DNA from: Rhododendron vialii | Lineage: Eukaryota > Streptophyta > Magnoliopsida > Ericales > Ericaceae | NCBI RefSeq assembly: GCF_030253575.1 | Contig: NC_080567.1 | Coordinates: 30,888,501 to 30,952,500 of the forward strand | Direction: 5' to 3' | Length of the DNA stretch: 64,000 nt | In this document: positions 58,103-64,000 of the stretch, one piece after another | How positions within the stretch are numbered: the first letter of the stretch is position 1 | Layout of the letters: the number at the start of each line of letters is the position of its first letter | The notes under the pieces: model-generated | Told to the model about the DNA's origin: nothing | Seen by the model: only the letters and a program-made list of their open reading frames with translations | Databases searched by the model: none | Position numbers and translations under genes: made by a program

Positions 58103-58390
58103 TCTAATTTTTTTTTCTCTTCAAACTTATAGTATTAGTTAAGTTATTTCTACTAAAGGGTATTTGTGTAAGAATTTAATGAGTAAAATTCATTGGAGTG
58201 TGCGTAATAAATTATGGATACGTAAAGTAGAAAAGCTTTCAATCAAATTTTAATGAAGTTCGATAAGGCAAAAAATACTTGCATTGCCATAATTAGTATT
58301 TTTTTATTGTACTAATAATTAGAGTCGGGTTAGTTTACGCGCCTCTCGAATTTGGAGAGGTATAGAGATTTGGTAAAGAGCTCGAGACTA

Positions 58391-58624
58391 AGGCCCCGTT
58401 TCAGAAATCTTTTTAAAAAATAAGCAGCTTATTTCACATTTTCAAACTCAAAAATAATGTAAATAAAGAATAATTTTTTAATTTTTTTTGCACCGTATTA
58501 ACAATCTTGATGAGATCTATTAAACAAGATTCATATTGGTAGAAAAATTATTTATATAAACACATTATTTTTAAGCTTAAAATTATTTTTTTAAAAAATA
58601 AGTATTTATTTTCGGAACGAGCCT
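58391..58624. mobile_element. Family-1 MITE in the pinin promoter
   Basis: AGGCCCCGTTTC on the left and GGAACGAGCCT on the right, with TAA at both borders as a likely 3-bp target duplication (Harbinger-type). The body shares GCACCGTATTAA and AACAAGATTCATATTGG with the copies at 43026 and 29348. It ends only about 110 bp before the pinin start codon. Confidence 0.75.
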
Positions 58625-58734
58625 AAATAAATCTAGTCGTAGGCAGACAGGCAGTCAAGGGTTTTCGCAGACATTTGCGGTAGAGAGCTTTATTTGCTGC
58701 TGCTGCTTCCGTCATAAACCCCCGTGCAAAAATA

Positions 58735-59044
58735 ATGGGTAGCGCCGCTGTGGAGAAGACCGAGGAAGAGCTTCGAAAGGAGATCGAAGAACTCAACCGC
58801 CAAAGATGGGAGGTCCCCTCTCTCTCTATCTCTCTCTCCCACTTTGTGTGTGTGTACTTATCGTCTCGTGTATCAATCCGTTTTGTATTCACTGGTACAG
58901 ATAACGGAGCGGCTTCGCGATCCAAGGGGTCTCCGCCGCGGAGGCTTATCTGGACCCACTGGTCCTCGGAATTTCGCTGCCAACGGCGGCCGTCAGCGAG
59001 GATTTGTCAGACCTGTAAACTCTCTCTCTCTCTCTCTCTCTCTC

Positions 59045-59078
<34 letters not shown>

Positions 59079-62000
59079 TCCCTTGCATATATGTGTTGTG
59101 TGTGCGCGGGCGAGTGCTACACCCCGGGCACATGCGATTCTTGTGCAAATCGTATATGCGAAAAAAGATGGGAAGATGGAAATCTTGAATTTTGAGAGTA
59201 ATCTGTAATGAAATACTGTGAAATTAGTAAATATAGGAGAGGAAATTTGGGTTAGTTTTTTTTTTCCCCTCCTTCTTGACAGTTTCTTTGGATTGTTGAA
59301 GGGGTGTAGTCTGGGAAAAAAGATGTGTGAGCCAGCCTCAATATCGACGGTCACATGGGTGTTCCTTTTTTAATAGGAAGAGATATACTAGATTCCTGGG
59401 CACATGCGACGCGTGAGAAATCGTATTATGCAGAAGAATGAAAGAGGAAAATCTTCAATTGAGATTAATCTCTAATGAAATGTTAGATGTGCAAGTAGAA
59501 GAAAGGGTGAAGAAAATTAGGGTGGCAGTTTCTTTAGGCAGTTAAAGGCTATTTTAGGAAACTAAAAAGTGAGCCAGTCTACAGACGTTCACACCAAAAG
59601 GGTTTTCCCTTTGTAGCAGTGGTAGCTATGTCTTTGTTTGTGTGCATGCAACTATGGTTTTGCATGTATGAGCAGAGTGCTTGATTGATTTCAGGCTGAA
59701 AGAAATGATGTCGAAGAGCAACCCCCAGCAAAAAGGCGACTCTCTTCAGCTATAGTGAAGGTAATCAAAACCCTAATATTCCTTTTTAACTGTTCTGTTC
59801 TCTTTTGGGTTTTCATTGAATTTTTACTATGCTTGTGAATTGCGATTGGAGTGAAGGCGGCTGAAGATGGAGAGATTCATGAGGATGCTTCTGCCGTGGC
59901 TGAAAATAATGCAAAGAGGAAGGATTTAGCTGTGGAAGTTGGTAGTGGTGGTGGGACAGTCACTGCGAACCTGAGTGAGAGAAAGCCATCTGCTTGGTCA
60001 AGGAGGGATGGCAATCAAAGGCCAATGAAGATGGTAAATGTTTGAGTTTCTTTCTTTTCTTTGTTACTAATCTACAACAAGACTTTTAGTGCTCTATTGA
60101 ATTGTAAGATTGGATCATTATTGACTGTTTTTTTCGTGTGTGTGTGTCCTTAGGACTTTGATATTCCCCCAACGGAGCACGTTCCGAGGGTATTGCCGAA
60201 GGATGAGGACCCAAGTTTGGTTAAAAGAAACAAAAGAATGCTCGGACAGCTTTTGGGGACCTTGGAGGTGCTCTTTAAATTTCTTCCTGTTCGTTACTGC
60301 TTAGAATTGGCACTTCTTGCTTTAGATGTATGTACAGATATGTGCTTCACGATAACTGTACTTAGGTTTGAACTGTTGGATGACTGCCTTTTGTTGGGAA
60401 AAATTTAGAAGTCTCTTGGGAATTTGCATTGAATCCTTAGCTAGTGGTTCGTTGTTATTTCAGCCTGGATATGTGCAGGGCATAGGCAGGTGCTATCCAG
60501 AATGAAGCAATTTTCTCAATCCTTTATTTGTGCTAACATTTAGCTTCGTTAAGGGAATCAATGGCTGCGATATGTTTGTCCATCTGTCGTATTTACCATT
60601 TTAGTTGGAAAGATTAGTTCTTATGTTTGGGCAATGCGCTGCAGTGAAAATGGAACGGTACTGATACAAAAATACTCTTCAAAACACAATGGCGACATTG
60701 TGCCTTCCTTCTCATTTTCTCAATATGTATCCACATAGGTGGCATATTAGGTTACTGTTTGTCAAATGATTGAGAAGGATGGATTATGTGCTATCGTATA
60801 ATAGTTGGATTAAGTTTATGCGACTGCTCCTTGTGCCTAGATTTAGTATAGTTGTATATCTAGCATGACTTGTTTCAGTTTTCAATTTTTGTTCTTAAAT
60901 AGAAAGTAGGGGTATGACAATTTCCTTGAATGATGTTTCTGCATACAAAGAAAGCATGATATGTTGGCTATTCTACATGTTTTTAGGAGACCTTGTTAAC
61001 AAGCCCAAGATTGCCCTCACTCACTAGGGGGTGAAGCAGAACCAACATGCCTGTGTGAAATAACTTGAAGTACTTGGGTTGCTTTCCTAGTGTCAACATT
61101 TGTAGTAGTCATAAAAGACTAAAAGTTGTCAATGACACCCCAATACTTCTTTATGTTTGATATCAATTTTTATGAGTTTTCTTTTAAGTATTTGTCTCTC
61201 TCCTTTGACATGGATATATCTGTTGATGGATGTATTTCAATTTGGAAAGCATACTCAGACATGTTTGACATGTGGCTGGATAGTGCTGTATAAAATGTAT
61301 TGTTGCCTTGTTGGAAACTTGGAACTGTTAGGTGCTTGAGCATTTTTATTAGAGACTCTCTCTTTGTTACAGAGTTAGATGCCAATAGGAGGCATAGGAG
61401 TCACTTTGTTTGTGAAAGTCACTAGAGCCATTGTGAATGAAAGTTTGACGTGCCTTCCATGGGGGAGTGGAAAGACGGAAAGGCTTTTGAGGAAGTGGAT
61501 GAGATGATGTTAGTGATAGAAAATCAATTAATCTTCTCTTGAACTCAGCCAATACAATGTTGAAAGTGCCTTAAAGCTTTCAGATTCATAAACAAAAATA
61601 AGAGATATTTCAGCCCTTGCTCCCATAAGTTTCAATTTTTTAATCTATCTAAATAAACTCTTAAAGCACAACAATGCCTTGAAGTACTTCACACCAAAGT
61701 GCGAACACATAGTAAATCAACCAAAAGATACAATAATTACAAGTGTTCATATACTTCATATGTCTGTCTCTCGGTCTAATGTCCTTATGATCATGTCACA
61801 TTGTCACTATTGTGCAGAAGTCATCGGTTTTATCCGCAGCTCCATTATCTAAAGTTTATTCTGTTATTTTCTGGGTTAAAAAAATATAGCCCTACTAAGT
61901 TGTTGTTGTTGTTGTTTTTTCCTGAAATGGCAATAGCCACACTAAGTTGATTGGAACATCAGGCTAGGTTTGGTTTGATTTGGTTTTTTTTGGATGGTGT

Positions 62001-63312
62001 ATTTTTTCTTCTATTTTCAATGTCATCTTTGTTTTCTTGATAGTGTATTTTGTGGTTCTCCATGTGTTCTACAGTCTTGGCTATTCTTCTCATTTGTCTA
62101 AGCATGTTCCAGAAATTCAGGAAAGAAGACATGCAACTTGCAGGAACAGAGGCGTATATGCGGAGGTCGGATTCTTTGCAAAGAGTGAGTACTTTTAGCT
62201 CTTGGAGTTAGATTCCTCTGGAATTTAATTCTACTTTCATCACCAAAGAAAAGCAGCTATAATGTCATGCGGAGATATGATAGCTGGATGGCTTAGGAAG
62301 CGATTGTTGTTGCTAAGGATTATCTTGTGGTTTGGAACTTTAAAATAAAGCAAGATGTTGTAATTCATTTGGGATTAAACTTCAATGTTCCATTGCTGGT
62401 TTTGGATCGCGGACAAACAAATTTGCCTCATTACCACAAGTCCAATATTTGGTGGCTTAGAAAGTAGTGTGAAGTGTTATGTAGATACGCTTGTTTGTCT
62501 AGCCTCTGAGAGTTGCTTTGGTTAATTTTCCTGGTTGCTTGTTTGTTTGCTTCTTTTTCAAAATAATAAATTTATGTGTTTGCAAATATCTTGAAAATGT
62601 CATGTAGGCCGAGCAAAGGTCACGCGAGGAAAGTGAAAGGCTAAGGCAGCAGGAACGTGAACAAATTGCGGAGAAACGGAGAAGAGATTTGGTTTGTTGT
62701 CTTTATGGAACTTTGTGTTCCTGTGAATTAAGCTGAATCCTTTTATACGAGGTATCAATCCAACTTCTCTTATCGAGTCTTTTGTATTGAATCCTTGATT
62801 TATATCAGACTCTACGCGCACGTGTTGCTGCCAAGGCTGAGGAAAAGAAGTTAGAGTTGCTATTTCTTCGGTGGAGTGAGCACCACAGAAAACTTGGCAA
62901 CTTTCAAAGGTGCAATCTTATGGCGTTGTCTGTATTCTAGACGGGCATTCTTCTTATCAAAAGAAACTATTCTATGTTGGGATTCTTTCTTCTTGGGATC
63001 TTACTATGTTTTTTCTGGCACAGGTTATTTCTAATTTTGGTCCGCAAGTGTCCATATTCACAATTTTATTGAGCCAAAGATAAGTTTCTGTTCATGTGCA
63101 TAGTGTTCGAGCAGCTGGATGAGCCAAAATTATCTGCGTTGCAGGATTGTAGGTTGATCAAACATAGTTTTCCATTAAATGTTCATGACTCATTTTTTTC
63201 ATTTGCTGTGGGTTGTATTTCTTCCAGGACTAAGGCAGAGCCTTCAATATATTATTCGTTTTCTAAGCCGATGGATGTTGATGCAACGCTGATTGAGCAG
63301 CAGAAGGAACAA
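58735..63312 (+). CDS. PNN: Pinin/SDK/memA-type protein, 5' part (runs past window)
   Basis: Plant pinin is a nuclear protein of the exon-junction/splicing machinery. Nine exons found: 58735-58812, 58901-59014, 59695-59760, 59857-60033, 60154-60267, 62113-62184, 62608-62691, 62809-62909, 63228-63312. All are in phase at GT-AG sites and give 297 codons so far. An N-terminal coiled coil (EKTEEELRKEIEELNRQRWE) and the RG-rich RDPRGLRRGGLSGPTGPRNF precede the pinin/SDK/memA domain with KRNKRMLGQLLGTLEKFRK. Then come the charged helix EQRSREESERLRQQEREQIA and WSEHHRKLGNF. Exon 9 ends DATLIEQQKEQ; the next expected exon was not found before 64000. Intron 5 is 1.8 kb. Confidence 0.88.
59020..59076. 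repeat. (CT)n-(C)31 tract in pinin intron 2
   Basis: A CT run (59020-59045) passes directly into 31 C (59046-59076), starting only 6 bases after the exon 2 boundary. The complementary G run can form quadruplex structures. Length may be mis-assembled. Confidence 0.9.
60268..62112 (+). other. Pinin intron 5 (1.8 kb)
   Basis: A long intron without internal genes. A short (TTG) run lies at about 61900. Donor GTGCTC is weak compared with the other introns of this gene; the acceptor is TTCCAG. Confidence 0.7.
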
Positions 63313-64000
63313 GTGAGTTTCTATCTTTCTTTTTCTCTGCCTCCAAATTGTACTTTTATTTAATGCTTTGGTTGAATCTCCTCCCCCTCCCCTCTCTTTT
63401 TCCTTCTCCTAGAGAATACTAATTGGGGGAAGTTGGACTTCATAGAATGGGTGAGCTATTCTTTTTAAAGATTCTGTAAATATTTCATGAGTCAATATAC
63501 CTTTACTATATGATTATAATCGAAGTTATAGGAGCAATCTCCTTATATCATGAAAGAAAAAGAAAGGGCGATGCCCCTCTAGAAAATGAGCTTTGTCTTC
63601 CAGGGCCTGAGATAGGAATGCCTAAACGAAGAGATCACCCCTTGATGCCCTATCCGTGGAATGGAGAGGCCGGGGCCGCACCAAAATTGGGATCTGCCTT
63701 CCCACAAAGTCCATTATGAAAAGCCAGGATATAACTAGAAATTGAGCTAACCTTACTTGGATCTTTCTTCCAAAGCACTTGCTTGCGCCTGGCTCTCCCA
63801 CCCAAGGTTTTTGCTTTTGCGCCCATGCTCGCAGGATCATTTATAGTTGGACAGAGGAGGTAGACATCTCCCCGCTTTAATTGCTCAGAATCCTGCTCTT
63901 GTTCCTGTCAAACTGATTCTCTGTATAACTCTGATGGTTGGGTCGGCAAGAACTCCATTTTTGGATTATAGACAGTGTTGACTCGGAAAGACCAAAACCC
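63313..64000 (+). other. Pinin intron 9 or beyond, unexplained
   Basis: No expected pinin exon was recognised. From about 63540 the base composition changes to a more balanced one, and reading frames encode nothing familiar. It may be inserted DNA, possibly organellar. Confidence 0.4.

Larger units (their letters stand above)
55936..58390. other. Intergenic, LINE-tail-rich
   Basis: No host gene supported. Possible LINE 3' tails end in A runs at about 56775, 57352 and 57528, each preceded by AATAAAAT-like or TATAAAAG-like signals. Micro-insertions lie at 57088-57110 and 58062-58086. Confidence 0.45.

Overview
The window is nuclear DNA of a flowering plant, most likely a woody eudicot. The evidence is six intron-rich genes with GT-AG splice sites whose products match plant families, AT-rich spacers full of plant transposons (solo LTRs, an L1-type LINE, Au-type SINEs, foldback MITEs), and long CT/GA microsatellites in 5' leaders and introns. 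I cannot name the order. There are no operons, CRISPR arrays or prokaryotic signals.

Left third (1-28,000), gene-rich: the last exon of separase (+, 68-585, cut by the window edge); a complete MSI1 histone-binding WD40 gene (-, 2035-8791, 6 exons, 424 codons with stop); a complete NDC80/HEC1 kinetochore gene (+, 10872-14431, 4 exons, 581 aa); and a complete MEKK1-type MAPKKK gene (-, 18111-27734, 8 exons, 579 aa). MSI1 and NDC80 are divergent, about 2.1 kb apart, and an E2F-type site lies about 50 bp upstream of the NDC80 start. Separase, MSI1 and NDC80 all serve chromosome or chromatin work in dividing cells; their adjacency may be chance.

Middle (28,000-52,000), a transposon graveyard with no host gene that I can support. 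It holds three solo LTRs with target-site duplications (30172-31970, 45346-47644, 49551-51067), a degraded LINE (48029-49532), two Au-like SINEs with clear duplications, and several long foldback MITEs. One Mutator-like element (34903-35299) carries a decayed copy of plastid trnR-ACG.

Right third (52,000-64,000): a complete WRKY group IIb gene (WRKY72/61-like; +, 52258-54793, 5 exons, 513 aa), a hAT-like element interrupted by a LINE fragment (55019-55935), and the first nine exons of a pinin-type splicing-associated gene (+, from 58735) that runs off the right edge.

Most unusual patterns: (1) at least eight very short insertions (14-90 bp), each A-tailed or A-rich on one strand and flanked by 13-16 bp direct repeats, which look like extremely 5'-truncated retroposition events; (2) clusters of tandem palindromes inside all three solo LTRs, with a different palindrome core in each; (3) a MULE-type element that captured a plastid tRNA gene. 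All exon joins were made by hand from splice motifs, frame continuity and remembered family sequences.
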